From the NCBI GenBank assembly GCA_034668825.1, contig JAXDOR010000074.1, forward strand, positions 1 through 64,000: a stretch of 64,000 nucleotides of DNA. The letters run 5' to 3'. The position numbers were made by a program, and so were the translations under genes. Below the pieces are notes generated by a model. That model saw only the letters and a list, made by a program, of their open reading frames with translations. It had not been told where the DNA came from and did no database searches. The first letter of the stretch is position 1, and every line of letters begins with the position of its first letter. This document shows, in pieces, positions 26,489-35,655 of the stretch. Source of the stretch: CANKHA01 sp034668825 (GTDB lineage Bacteria > Pseudomonadota > Alphaproteobacteria > Rhizobiales > Xanthobacteraceae).

Positions 26489-26935
26489 TTAGGCGGCGAT
26501 GTACTTTTCGATCTCATGCACGGGAAGCTTGACCAAGTCCTTGTCGATCTCGGCGTGCAACGCCTGGCGCAGACCTTGAGAATAGGCTTGCCGGATCACG
26601 CCTAGGGCACGCGGCGGCGCGGCCAGCACAATCGACGTTGTCTCGCCCGCCGAAATTGCCGCATCCAGTCGTGCGGCAAGCTTCTGAAGAAACCGTTGTT
26701 CCGCCTGAGTATGCCAATCGGTTTGTTCCATAGCGCTCCGCGCCGATCCGACCGAATTCACCGACCGCCCAGGCGCATCGGTTCCCTGCTCATGCGTCAT
26801 CGGATCTTCCTGTTCATAAACTTCTCGCATCTTCAAATTGGGGAACATCTCGTCGCCGACATTTTCCAAGACCAGGGCCTTGGCACCGTCGCAGACGACG
26901 ACCCAGTCGCCCTGTTCAATCTTTAATTTTGACAT
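26489..26935 (-). CDS. Host attachment family protein
   Basis: 148-aa member of the family named for rhizobial attachment to host cells (Pfam Host_attach). The N-terminal strand WVVVCDGAKALVLENVGD and the ending with VLAAPPRALGVIRQAYSQGLRQALHAEIDKDLVKLPVHEIEKYI are typical. The middle holds a conserved HTQAEQRFLQKLAARLD helix. No signal peptide, so it is probably cytoplasmic; the fold resembles eRF1/baeRF-type proteins, and the attachment label should be treated with caution. Confidence 0.8.
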   Translation of the reverse strand: MSKLKIEQGDWVVVCDGAKALVLENVGDEMFPNLKMREVYEQEDPMTHEQGTDAPGRSVNSVGSARSAMEQTDWHTQAEQRFLQKLAARLDAAISAGETTSIVLAAPPRALGVIRQAYSQGLRQALHAEIDKDLVKLPVHEIEKYIAA

Positions 26936-27021
26936 TAATTGCCTCCTGGAATCACCGCCTCGCGGATCACTCGTATAACGCGGCCAAAGCGATTCCGTTG
27001 CCGAGCGTTATGCGCTGTCGA

Positions 27022-28695
27022 TCAATCCGGGCCCGTCAACAGCTGCCGCGCGATCAACTGGGCTAAAATCTCCGCCGATCCTTCGAAGATATTCAGCACC
27101 CGGGCATCGCAAAGAATACGTGAGACCGGAAATTCGAGCGCATAGCCATTGCCGCCGTGGATTTGCACCGCGTTGTCGGCGGCGGCCCAAGCTGCTCGCC
27201 CAGCCAATAATTTTGCCATGCTTGCTTCCAGATCGCAGCGTCCGCCGGAATCCTTCTTGCGCGCCGCGAAGTAGGTAAGCTGCCGAGCGATCACGATATC
27301 GGCCGCCATCATGGCGATTTTGTCGGAGACACGCGGGAAATCGATGATCCGTGCGCCGAATTGCATGCGCTGGGCGGAATAGCCGAGCGCCTGTTCCATC
27401 GCCGATTGGGCGAGACCTACCGACCGCGCGGCGGTCTGGATGCGCACGGTTTCGAAGGTCTGCATCATTTGTTTGAAGCCGGCGCCTTCGACACCGCCTA
27501 GAAGCGCCGATACCGGCACTTCAAAGCCGTCGAACATGATTTCGTACTGCTTCATCCCGCGATAGCCAAGCGCCGAAATCTCGGCACCGGAGATTCCCGG
27601 TACCGGGAATGGATCATCGTCGTTTCCGCGCGGCTTTTCCGCGAGCAGCATGGAGAGGCCGTGGTGCCCGCTTGCCTTCGGATCGGTGCGCACGAGCAGC
27701 AGCATGAGATCGGCGCGGGCAGCGTGCGTGATCCAGGTCTTGTTGCCGTAAACTTTATAGACGCCGCCTTCTCGCACCGCCCGCGTTCGGATCGAGGCGA
27801 GATCGGAGCCCGCACTCGGCTCGCTAAAGGCCGCCGTGGGCAAGGCTTGTCCGGCGGCAATCTTCGGCAGCCATCGGCGCTTCTGATCCTCCGTGCCGTC
27901 GCGAAGGATGAGCTCCGCCGCCATCTCCGCCCGCGTACCGAGCGAGCCGACGCCGATGTATCCGCGCGACAACTCCTCGGCGACGACGCACATCGCCTCT
28001 TTTCCAAGTCCGGTCCCGCCAAAATCCTCAGGAATGGCGAGGCCGAAAACGCCAAGCTCTGCCAACTTGGCGATGATCTCGAGCGGGATATAGCTGTTCG
28101 ACAGGTGCCACTGTTGCGCCTGTGGAATCACTTCGCTGGCCGTGAATCTGCGCATCTCATCGCGGATCGGCTCCAGCGTATCGTCCAGGCCGGCCATAAC
28201 GAATGTGGTGTCATGCTGGGCGCGGATCAGATCCACCAGCAGGGCACGCCGTTGCGCTGTGTTTCCCGACGCGATCAGCGCCTCCAGAAGCGGCGTCATC
28301 CGCGCCGAAATCTCTGACTGCGATAGCCCGAGATCGAAAAGCCGCACCACCTCGCCCTGGTTCATGGAAATGCCGCCAAAGATCTGGGCGAGATATTCGC
28401 CAAGCCCAATGCGGACCAGGAGTTCCTGAACCTGGCTCAAACCCCTCGTTGAGTGGATACGTTCGGCATCAGCGGCGAATTGCCGAAGCGCCTCCACGTA
28501 GGCGGCAAGCCAGGCGATCCCGTGCGCCGCACGCTGCTCACGGGCGAAAAGCCGGGCGACGATGCGGCCGTTGACCGCAACCCGTCCCCGCACTTTCACA
28601 ATTGCATCGGCGAGGAGTGCCTCGATGGTGCTGATGGCATCCTCGGCCATGGCAACCAGGTCGTGCCCTGCCTCCGGAACGGAATGCGGCGGCAT
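27022..28695 (-). CDS. mcd: Probable (2S)-methylsuccinyl-CoA dehydrogenase (Mcd)
   Basis: Acyl-CoA dehydrogenase of 557 aa, longer than the usual 380 because of a 170-residue N-terminal domain (FAREQRAAHGIAWLAAYVEALRQ; GLGEYLAQIFGGISMNQGE) characteristic of Mcd in the ethylmalonyl-CoA pathway. The catalytic part begins near LDDTLEPIRDEMRRF and shows EELSRGYIGVGSLGTRAE, FSEPSAGSDLASIRT, GNKTWITHAARADLM, GYRGMKQYEIMFDGF and the C-terminal IHGGNGYALEFPVSRILCDARV. Those segments match my memory of alphaproteobacterial Mcd well. The reaction, methylsuccinyl-CoA to mesaconyl-CoA, would deliver electrons to the nearby EtfAB. A generic acyl-CoA dehydrogenase is the alternative. Confidence 0.82.
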   Translation of the reverse strand: MPPHSVPEAGHDLVAMAEDAISTIEALLADAIVKVRGRVAVNGRIVARLFAREQRAAHGIAWLAAYVEALRQFAADAERIHSTRGLSQVQELLVRIGLGEYLAQIFGGISMNQGEVVRLFDLGLSQSEISARMTPLLEALIASGNTAQRRALLVDLIRAQHDTTFVMAGLDDTLEPIRDEMRRFTASEVIPQAQQWHLSNSYIPLEIIAKLAELGVFGLAIPEDFGGTGLGKEAMCVVAEELSRGYIGVGSLGTRAEMAAELILRDGTEDQKRRWLPKIAAGQALPTAAFSEPSAGSDLASIRTRAVREGGVYKVYGNKTWITHAARADLMLLLVRTDPKASGHHGLSMLLAEKPRGNDDDPFPVPGISGAEISALGYRGMKQYEIMFDGFEVPVSALLGGVEGAGFKQMMQTFETVRIQTAARSVGLAQSAMEQALGYSAQRMQFGARIIDFPRVSDKIAMMAADIVIARQLTYFAARKKDSGGRCDLEASMAKLLAGRAAWAAADNAVQIHGGNGYALEFPVSRILCDARVLNIFEGSAEILAQLIARQLLTGPD

Positions 28696-28929
28696 TTACG
28701 GCTCCATGGAAGATTTGTCGCTGCGGGGTGAATGAGTGGGCGACACTACTCGTGGGAGTCTCGAATGCAAGGCTCAGCCGGGTAGCGAAAGGGCCAACTT
28801 TGCAACCGCAGGCTATGTAACGGAAAGGTATAACTTTCCTACATTTTTAACCATTTAGTTGTTTCCTACGGAGGTATCCGAACCGCTCTGGGCAATTGTC
28901 GCGGGCCCGCACCTTTTAGGTGATTCTAG

Positions 28930-30939
28930 ATGTTTTCAATTAAGCGCCTCGCCATTCCCACTCTCTCCGTTCGCAATCGCATCATCGGTATCGCGATTAT
29001 CCCGGTTATTGGTTTTCTCGCCAACGGCATCGCCTTCACGGCGGGGCAGTCGGAAGTCGAGGCGGCTTTCGACAGCGTAAAACGTGCCTCTGCGCTCGCA
29101 GATGCCAGCCACGATTTCAAGGCGGCGCTCGCCACCATGCGGATTAGTACTCGGGACTTCGTTTCAAAACCGAGCCCGGATTTGGTCCTCGCCTTCGACA
29201 ATGGCCGTAAGCTGGCGACTAAAAGCCTTGCCACCATCGAGAGCTCGGTAACGGCCAAAGAGCGAAAGGAAATCTCGGGTTTAGGTGAGCGCGTGGGGTC
29301 GGTCGCGACAGTGTTCGGCGACCTGGTCAAGGAGCAGGAAGCTCTTGGTTTCACCGATGAAAATGGCATCCGGCGCCGCATGCGAGATTCGGCTGCAGCG
29401 ATCGAACGTTTCGTCAACTCCGATCTCGGCAAGGAGGAAATGGCGTGGCTTCGCGATGCCGATGCCGCCAAGCTGCTGATTTCTCTCCTCGTCATGCGCC
29501 GCTATGAGGCGGATTACCGCCTGACGGGAAGAGAATATGTGAAGAATCTCTTCGCCAACGAGGCCACCAGGTTCAGCAAGACATTCGCCGATATCTCCGC
29601 TCCCGCGGCGGTAAAGGAGCAATTATCCCGCGAAGTCAAAACCTACGTCGATACTTTCAGCGAGTGGGCCGCCAGCATGAGTAAGATCGAGCCCGCCGTC
29701 GCCGTCCTTGACCTCGAAACTGAACAGATGCTGCCGGTGGCGGATGGGATCATCGAGTCCGTAAAGATAGCGGAAGCCTCCTCTTCAACGGCACTGGCGC
29801 GCTCGCAGGCCCGCACCAAGAATATCATTATCTGGGTCGGATGCACGGTTGTGTTCTTTGGGCTCTGCTTTAGCTGGCTGATCGGCCGCAGCATTACCCG
29901 GCCGCTCAACGGGCTTGCGGCGGTGATGAAGCGTCTCGCCGACGGCGATACCTCAGCCCGCGTCCCGGCGACCAACAAGAAAGACGAAATCGGCGCGATG
30001 GCGCGTACGGTGATCGTCTTCCGCGACACCATGATCGAACGCGAGGGCCTCGCCTCCACTCAGGTGGAAGCCGCGCGTGCGCGGGAAGTGCGCAGCGAAA
30101 AGATCGCCAGCACGATCAAGCTGTTCGAGCAATCCGTGGATGAAGCTTTGGCAAAATTGCGCGGCGCCGCCGGGCGGTTGGAGTCGACTTCGAGCCAGCT
30201 CAACAGCGCCGCGGATGCGGTTTCCGCCGAGGCACGCACCGCGGAGGAACGCGTCGGCGACGCAGCCGGCAATGTGACTGCGGCGGCGAGTTCGGTCGAA
30301 GAGCTTGCAGCCTCGATCGCCGAGATCGCATCGCAAGCCACCAAATCCACCGAGGTCGCGAGCCGCGCCGTCTTTGAGGCGGCGCGCACCGGCAAAACCA
30401 TGACCGAACTCGGCACCGCCGCGACACGCATCGGCGAAGTCATCGGTCTTATTCAGGCGATCGCCGGCCAGACCAACCTGCTGGCGCTCAATGCCACCAT
30501 CGAGGCGGCGCGTGCGGGGGAGGCCGGTAGAGGCTTCTCGGTCGTGGCCTCCGAGGTGAAGTCGCTGGCCGGACAGACCGCTCGGGCAACCGAGGACATC
30601 GCCGGCCAGATCGGCGCCATTCAGTCCGCCGCCGCCGACGCGGCGCAGGCCATCGAGCAGGTCAATTCCATCATCGAGGAAATGTCGACCATCGCCTCCA
30701 CCGTCGCTTCCACCGTCGAGGAACAGAATATCGCCGTCAGCTTGATCGCCGAGGGCGTCAACCGCGCCTCATCCGAGGCGCGCACGGGTTCCGAGGCCAT
30801 GAACCGGGTCGCCGGCGCCACCACCGACGCCCGCGCAACGGCGGCAGACGTCAAGGCACTCGCCGACACGCTTTCGCTCGAGGCCGAGAATCTCGAATCC
30901 GAAGTCAGGCACTTCCTCGACGAGGTGCAGGCGGCTTAA
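28930..30939 (+). CDS. Methyl-accepting chemotaxis protein with an HBM-type sensor domain
   Basis: 669-aa chemoreceptor. TM1 (about 17-36) and TM2 (about 297-318) bracket a 260-residue all-helical periplasmic domain whose LGFTDENGIRRRMRDSAAAIE and LLISLLVMRRYEADYRLTGREY segments fit the helical bimodular (HBM) class, known in McpS to bind TCA-cycle acids. A HAMP domain (about 319-372, RPLNGLAAVMKRLADGD) leads into the signalling domain with the hairpin tip GQTNLLALNATIEAARAGEAG. No cheA/cheW genes are nearby. The ligand is not predictable beyond the family hint. Confidence 0.9.
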   Translation: MFSIKRLAIPTLSVRNRIIGIAIIPVIGFLANGIAFTAGQSEVEAAFDSVKRASALADASHDFKAALATMRISTRDFVSKPSPDLVLAFDNGRKLATKSLATIESSVTAKERKEISGLGERVGSVATVFGDLVKEQEALGFTDENGIRRRMRDSAAAIERFVNSDLGKEEMAWLRDADAAKLLISLLVMRRYEADYRLTGREYVKNLFANEATRFSKTFADISAPAAVKEQLSREVKTYVDTFSEWAASMSKIEPAVAVLDLETEQMLPVADGIIESVKIAEASSSTALARSQARTKNIIIWVGCTVVFFGLCFSWLIGRSITRPLNGLAAVMKRLADGDTSARVPATNKKDEIGAMARTVIVFRDTMIEREGLASTQVEAARAREVRSEKIASTIKLFEQSVDEALAKLRGAAGRLESTSSQLNSAADAVSAEARTAEERVGDAAGNVTAAASSVEELAASIAEIASQATKSTEVASRAVFEAARTGKTMTELGTAATRIGEVIGLIQAIAGQTNLLALNATIEAARAGEAGRGFSVVASEVKSLAGQTARATEDIAGQIGAIQSAAADAAQAIEQVNSIIEEMSTIASTVASTVEEQNIAVSLIAEGVNRASSEARTGSEAMNRVAGATTDARATAADVKALADTLSLEAENLESEVRHFLDEVQAA

Positions 30940-31064
30940 TCCCTTTCCTTCAGGGATAAAAAGGGCCGATTGCCCCTTGCCAAGCGCTTCCCGATCGACG
31001 ATCTGAATCCCAGTATAAAAGCGCTTTCAAGCTGAGCGAACAGCGCTCCATTCCGGGGAACGCC

Positions 31065-31934
31065 TTGAGGCTGCTTCGTCGGTCCTTTCGCATCAGCTAT
31101 GATGCCTTTAGCCGCTTCCTCGCCGACGACGGCTGGGCGATAGCCAGTCACATTGCGCTTTCCACGTTGATGGCGATGTTTCCGTTTCTGCTTGTGGTGA
31201 CGGCGATCGCCGCGGTTATTTTCGGCTCGCAGAACCTTGCCGAAGAAGCCGCCCGCATTCTGCTCACGGCTTGGCCGAAGGAGGTTGCCGGCCCCATCGG
31301 GGCTGAAATCCACAACGTTCTGTCGAGCGCAACCGGAGACGCGCTCACCATCGGCCTGGCGCTTGCGCTGTTTTTCGCGTCAAGCGGGGTCGAAAGCTTG
31401 CGTGTCGGACTCAACCGTTCCTACGGCGTGACCGAGCAGCGTGCCTGGTGGGTGCTGCGCCTGGAATCGATCGCCTATGTGCTTGTCGGCGCGATCGCGC
31501 TGCTCGCCTTCGCGATCCTCGTCGTCTTTGCACCGCTGATTTGGGCCGGGGTCCTGCGGCATCTGCCGGAACTGGAACCTATTGGCTGGATGATTACCTT
31601 CGTGCGGTTCGCGGTCGCCGTTGTCGTGCTCGTGGCTGCGTTAGTGATCGTTCACCTGTGGCTGCCGGCGGGCCGCCGCCGCCTTTCCCAAGTCTGGCCC
31701 GGGATCGTGACAACGTTATTGATGTGGCTCGTCGGCGGGGCATTGTTCGGGCGCTATCTCGCGGAATTCGCCTTCGCCTACGCAGTCTATTACGCAGGTC
31801 TAGCGTCGGTGATGATCGTGCTGGTGTTTCTTTATCTCACCGCGGCCATCTTCATCTATGGCGGAGAGCTGAACACCATAATTGCGCAAGAACAGGGAAA
31901 AAAGGTCAAGAAAACGGGCTATGCCGCAAGCTGA
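31065..31934 (+). CDS. YihY/BrkB-family inner membrane protein
   Basis: 289 aa with about six membrane helices. The family core is recognisable: DDGWAIASHIALSTLMAMFPFLLVVTAIAA at the first helix, LALFFASSGVESLRVGLNRSYGV in the middle and AVYYAGLASVMIVLVFLYLTAAIFIYGGELNTII at the end. The start is a TTG at 31065 with GGGGAA upstream; the next methionine lies inside the first helix. The family was once called RNase BN in error, and its true role is unknown. The 3' end overlaps the convergent kinase gene by 16 bases. Confidence 0.87.
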   Translation: MRLLRRSFRISYDAFSRFLADDGWAIASHIALSTLMAMFPFLLVVTAIAAVIFGSQNLAEEAARILLTAWPKEVAGPIGAEIHNVLSSATGDALTIGLALALFFASSGVESLRVGLNRSYGVTEQRAWWVLRLESIAYVLVGAIALLAFAILVVFAPLIWAGVLRHLPELEPIGWMITFVRFAVAVVVLVAALVIVHLWLPAGRRRLSQVWPGIVTTLLMWLVGGALFGRYLAEFAFAYAVYYAGLASVMIVLVFLYLTAAIFIYGGELNTIIAQEQGKKVKKTGYAAS

Positions 31935-33127
31935 GTTGCGGCAATGGCTTCGGCGAGCGCTTTCGGACTGATCGGCTTCATTACATAACCATCCATGCCC
32001 GCAGCGCGCCCTCTGGCCTCATCCTTCGGCGTGGTGCGCCCTGAAATGCCGATGATCGGAATGCGCCTATGGGGCCCCGGCAGTGCGCGGATGCGCCGCG
32101 TCGCCTCGATGCCATCGATTCCCGGCAACATAACGTCCATCAATACGAGATCGTAGTTCCCCTGCGCCACCGCCTCGACCGCAGCTTCGCTATCACCGAC
32201 AAAATCCGCGCTGTGGCCAAGCTCGGTCAGGATCGTGTTCAGCACCACGCGGCCGTAGGGGTTGTCCTCGGCACAAAGAATTTTCAGGGCGCGCACAGAC
32301 CTGTTCGGGGCACCATCAATCGCGCCGTTCGCTGTGTCGTTGGAGGCCGTTGCCTTCTCGACAACCGCAGTCAGACGGAACGTGCTGCCGCAGCCCGGCG
32401 TGCTCTTAACCGTGAGGTCGCCGCCCATCGCCTCGGCGGCGTGCTTGACGAAGACGAGGCCCAGTCCCGCCCCGCCATAGCGCCGCGCGACCGCCTTACT
32501 TGCCTGCGCGAAGGGGCGGAACAGCCGCTTGATCTCGGCAGGTTTTAATCCGATGCCGCTGTCGGTTACGGTGAAATTAAGCCGCAGGCGTCCACGCGCC
32601 AGCGGCTTGCCGGTCAGTTCGAATTTGATGCTGCCGCTGCCGGTGAATTTCACCGCGTTGTCGATCAGGTTCTCCAGCGCGGCACGCAGCCGCACCGCGT
32701 CACCGATAACGCTGTCCGGAAGATCGCCGGCGATCACGGCTTCGGTCCGCACGCCCTTGGTTTCGGCGCGCGCCGACAGCGAAGCCGTTATCGAATCTGC
32801 AAGGCGGCGCAGCCGGAATGGTTCGCGGCGCAGCACGATCCCTTCGGCGCCTGCCCTCGCCGAATCGATGATGAGATTGATCAGGGAGGCGAGATGTTCG
32901 GCGGTGCTTTTGACTCCGGCCGCCCAGCGAGCCTCGCGCTCACCAAGGCCTGAGGTCACAAGGAGTTCGCCAAGCGCCAAGATGCCGGTGAGCGACGTGC
33001 GGATTTCGTGGGCGAAAGCCGCGAGCGCCGCCTCGGCCTCGCCGGCTGCTTGCGCAGACGCACGCCGTTTTGGACGCGCTTTTTTGCGCGTCCGCTTGGC
33101 AACGGATTTCAACCGCTTGGTCGGCAT
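31919..33127 (-). CDS. Soluble hybrid histidine kinase with C-terminal receiver
   Basis: 402 aa from ATG 33127 (MPTKRLKSVAKR); an ATG ten codons earlier is also possible. A very basic head (KRTRKKARPKRR) precedes the HisKA domain with H40 in FAHEIRTSLTGIL. The HATPase domain shows LENLIDNAVKF (N box), TDSGIGLKP (G1), RRYGGAGLGLVFVKHAAEAMGG (G2). A receiver from about 285 has LVLMDVMLPGIDGIEATRRIR with the phospho-acceptor aspartate and the KPISPKAL lysine. No membrane segment or sensor domain is present, so it is cytoplasmic with an unknown input. Confidence 0.88.
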   Translation of the reverse strand: MPTKRLKSVAKRTRKKARPKRRASAQAAGEAEAALAAFAHEIRTSLTGILALGELLVTSGLGEREARWAAGVKSTAEHLASLINLIIDSARAGAEGIVLRREPFRLRRLADSITASLSARAETKGVRTEAVIAGDLPDSVIGDAVRLRAALENLIDNAVKFTGSGSIKFELTGKPLARGRLRLNFTVTDSGIGLKPAEIKRLFRPFAQASKAVARRYGGAGLGLVFVKHAAEAMGGDLTVKSTPGCGSTFRLTAVVEKATASNDTANGAIDGAPNRSVRALKILCAEDNPYGRVVLNTILTELGHSADFVGDSEAAVEAVAQGNYDLVLMDVMLPGIDGIEATRRIRALPGPHRRIPIIGISGRTTPKDEARGRAAGMDGYVMKPISPKALAEAIAATQLAA

Positions 33128-33188
33128 GAAGGCCCCCCGGCCCGGCATGATGAGCATGGCACGGCACGCTACGATGAGCCAGAAAAAG

Positions 33189-34055
33189 TCAGTCGAGATC
33201 GATCATTTGGCGGACATCGGCTGGATTCACGCCTCGGGCGCGGAGTTCGCGCAACGCCGTCGAGCGCGTCGACTTCGATAACTTGCGCCCGTCGGAGCCG
33301 AAGATCAGCCGGTGATGAAGATAGGCAGGTGGCGGCAGACCAAGGAGTTGCTGCAACAGCCGATGGACGCTGGTGGACCAGAACAAATCCTTGCCGCGCA
33401 CCACGTGGGTAACGCCTTGCGTTGCGTCGTCGATCACGACCGACAGATGATAGCTCGTCGGCGTCTCCTTGCGCGCTAGCACCACATCGCCCCAAGCCTG
33501 CGGCGCAGCGGTGACAGGGCCGGATTCGCCGTTGGCTCCAGTGCCAGATTCCGTCCAGGTAAGAGGGCCCGCCCGCGCAGCCGCCCCATCCATGTCGAGG
33601 CGGAGCGCATAAGGCTCGCCCGCCGCAAGCCGACGCGCGCGCTCCTCTACTGACAGTGTCTTGGATGATCCCGGATAGAGCGGCGCACCGTCGGGATCGC
33701 GAGGCCAGGAGCCCTCCGAGTCGCGCTCTGCAACCAGACGGGCGATCTCGGCACGGCTCTCGAAACTTGGATAGACGAGACCCATGGCGTCGAGCCGGGC
33801 AATGGCGGCGCGGTAGTCTTCGAGATGCTCCGACTGCCGTCGCACCGGCTCATCCCACGTGATGCCGAGCCAGGCGAGGTCCTGGTAGATCGCCGCCTCG
33901 AATTCCGGACGGCAGCGTGTCTGATCGATATCCTCGATCCGCAGCAGCAGACGCCCGCCGGCCGCGCGCGCCATGTCGGCATTCAACAGTGCCGCCAGCG
34001 CGTGCCCAAGATGCAGGTAGCCGTTTGGGCTCGGAGCGAAACGGAAGACATTCAT
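33189..34055 (-). CDS. gluQRS: Glutamyl-Q tRNA(Asp) synthetase
   Basis: Truncated GluRS paralogue that attaches glutamate to queuosine in tRNA-Asp. Starts MNVFRFAPSPNGYLHLGHAL with the HIGH-type site HLGH at 15-18; LLRIEDIDQTRCRPEFE and the KMSKS-type GRKLSKS are present, and the anticodon-binding domain is absent (288 aa). The ATG at 34055 is fixed by the conserved N-terminus even though the frame is open upstream. It lies 61 bases upstream of the kinase gene on the same strand. Confidence 0.92.
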   Translation of the reverse strand: MNVFRFAPSPNGYLHLGHALAALLNADMARAAGGRLLLRIEDIDQTRCRPEFEAAIYQDLAWLGITWDEPVRRQSEHLEDYRAAIARLDAMGLVYPSFESRAEIARLVAERDSEGSWPRDPDGAPLYPGSSKTLSVEERARRLAAGEPYALRLDMDGAAARAGPLTWTESGTGANGESGPVTAAPQAWGDVVLARKETPTSYHLSVVIDDATQGVTHVVRGKDLFWSTSVHRLLQQLLGLPPPAYLHHRLIFGSDGRKLSKSTRSTALRELRARGVNPADVRQMIDLD

Positions 34056-34158
34056 TTTTCGTCGCCCGCGGGCATAGCCGTCGAAGACGGCGTCGCTTCT
34101 CGACGCCTTATGGCCCGCCGCCCATCTTAAATGCATTCAAGCTTTGCACGCTTGATGG

Positions 34159-34182
34159 ATTGCCCGGTCAAGCCCGGCAATG
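34159..34182. repeat. Short palindromic intergenic repeat
   Basis: ATTGCCCGG and CCCGGCAAT form 9-bp arms with one mismatch around a short spacer. This is the same type of GCCCGG...CCGGGC palindrome as at 51675-51705, a kind often scattered between genes in Bradyrhizobium relatives. It sits between divergent gluQRS and the glycosylase gene. Confidence 0.5.
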
Positions 34183-34195
34183 ACACAGTAAAAGA

Positions 34196-34867
34196 ATGCC
34201 CTCCCACTATCTTCACTCCGATGGCGATCTGCACAAGGCGCTGCGCAAGCTGATCAAGGCCGACCCGCGGCTTGTGCCGGTGCTGGAGAAGGCCGGACGC
34301 CCGGCGCTGCGACGGCGGCCCGCGGGATTCTCGGGCTTGTGCGCCATCGTGACTTCGCAGCAATTATCGACGCATAGCGCCAGGGCGATCTGGGGCCGTC
34401 TCTCGGCTGCGTTCGATCCCTTCCATCATGAGGCCGTGCGCAATGCCCGGGCCGATAAGCTGGCGCGTCTCGGATTGTCGAAGCCGAAGATCCTCACGCT
34501 GAAGGCGATCGGCGCGGCGATAGCCAACGGCGAGATCGATCTGGATAAGCTCGGCGAGATGGAAGCCGATGATGCCCACAATGCGCTCACAGCGCTGCAC
34601 GGCATCGGACCCTGGACCGCCGACATCTATCTGCTGTTCTGCCTCGGTCACGCCGACGCCTGGCCCGCCGGCGACCTGGCTCTGCAAGAAGCCGCGCGGA
34701 TCGCACTCGGACTGAAAGCGCGGCCCACGGCCAAGGAAATGGTCGTGCTGGCCGAAGTCTGGCGGCCTTGGCGCGGGGTGGCAGCGCATCTGCTCTGGGC
34801 CTATTATGCCGCCGTCAAACGGCGCGATGGCGCTCCGATCCAGCCTCCAACCAAGGTGAGTAAGTAA
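34196..34867 (+). CDS. DNA-3-methyladenine glycosylase II (AlkA-type, HhH-GPD)
   Basis: Base-excision repair enzyme for alkylated purines, 223 aa. The helix-hairpin-helix LHGIGPWTADIYLLF spans 134-148 and the catalytic aspartate is D160 (AWPAGDLALQEA). The N-terminal AIVTSQQLSTHSARAIW helix matches the core of short AlkA-like proteins; the extra N-terminal AlkA domain is missing, as is usual in this clade. Its stop overlaps the next start (TAATG), coupling it to the esterase gene. Confidence 0.88.
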   Translation: MPSHYLHSDGDLHKALRKLIKADPRLVPVLEKAGRPALRRRPAGFSGLCAIVTSQQLSTHSARAIWGRLSAAFDPFHHEAVRNARADKLARLGLSKPKILTLKAIGAAIANGEIDLDKLGEMEADDAHNALTALHGIGPWTADIYLLFCLGHADAWPAGDLALQEAARIALGLKARPTAKEMVVLAEVWRPWRGVAAHLLWAYYAAVKRRDGAPIQPPTKVSK

Positions 34868-35541
34868 TGGCGGCAGAACTCGATGGTCCGCGGCTGGAGC
34901 CGCGCGGCGGCGCGCCGGCCAAGCAGCTTGTGGTGTTCCTCCACGGCTATGGCGCCGACGGTAAGGATCTCATCGAGCTTGGCCGCGCCTGGCAGACCCT
35001 GCTGCCGAACGCGGCCTTCGTTTCGCCGCACGCGCCGGAGCCCTGCGGGCAAGCACCCAGCGGCCGGCAATGGTTCCCCTTAACCTTCCGCGATCCGAAT
35101 GAGCGCTGGCTTGGCGTCAATGCGACCACGCCTGTTCTTGAAAGCTTCCTCGACGCCGAACTTACGCGCCGCCAACTGCCGCCTTCGGCACTAGCGCTGG
35201 TCGGCTTCAGCCAAGGCACCATGATGGCGCTGCATGTCGGCTTGCGCCGCGCCGCCGCACCCGCCGCGATCGTCGGCTATTCCGGGCTGCTGGTCGTGCA
35301 GGAAGACGTCGATCCGGAGGCTTTCGCCGCGGGGATTCGCGCCAAGCCGCCGGTGCTGCTCATCCATGGCGAGCAGGACGATCTCATTCCGGCGGCCGCT
35401 TTGTTCCAGGCGGCGCAGGGCCTCGCCGTGCTCGAAATCCCGGTCGAATGGCACATCTCTCCCGGCGTCGGTCACGGCATCGACCAGGAAGGTCTTCGCC
35501 ATGGCGGCGAATTTTTGGCCAGGGCATTCAAGGCTCGGTAA
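34867..35541 (+). CDS. Phospholipase/carboxylesterase (alpha/beta hydrolase)
   Basis: Serine esterase of the phospholipase/carboxylesterase family, 224 aa. FLHGYGADGKDLIELG forms the oxyanion region, LVGFSQGTMMALH the nucleophile elbow with S115, GEQDDLIP the acid and GVGHGID the histidine. No signal peptide, so it acts in the cytoplasm. The natural substrate is unknown. Translation is coupled to the glycosylase gene by TAATG. Confidence 0.88.
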   Translation: MAAELDGPRLEPRGGAPAKQLVVFLHGYGADGKDLIELGRAWQTLLPNAAFVSPHAPEPCGQAPSGRQWFPLTFRDPNERWLGVNATTPVLESFLDAELTRRQLPPSALALVGFSQGTMMALHVGLRRAAAPAAIVGYSGLLVVQEDVDPEAFAAGIRAKPPVLLIHGEQDDLIPAAALFQAAQGLAVLEIPVEWHISPGVGHGIDQEGLRHGGEFLARAFKAR

Positions 35542-35655
35542 CTCCACAGGGTTGCGAGCAACCCCTGCGAGGTGCTTCACAATCCGGTCACGCTGCCTAT
35601 AGACTATGTGCCTATGCGCCTGCTCCCAGGCGCGACGGCGTGGAGGAGCGTCGAT

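Noticed and set aside
30939..30957. Terminator after the HBM chemoreceptor
   Set aside because: A 6-bp ATCCCT/AGGGAT hairpin is present, but it is followed by A residues, not T, and is short.
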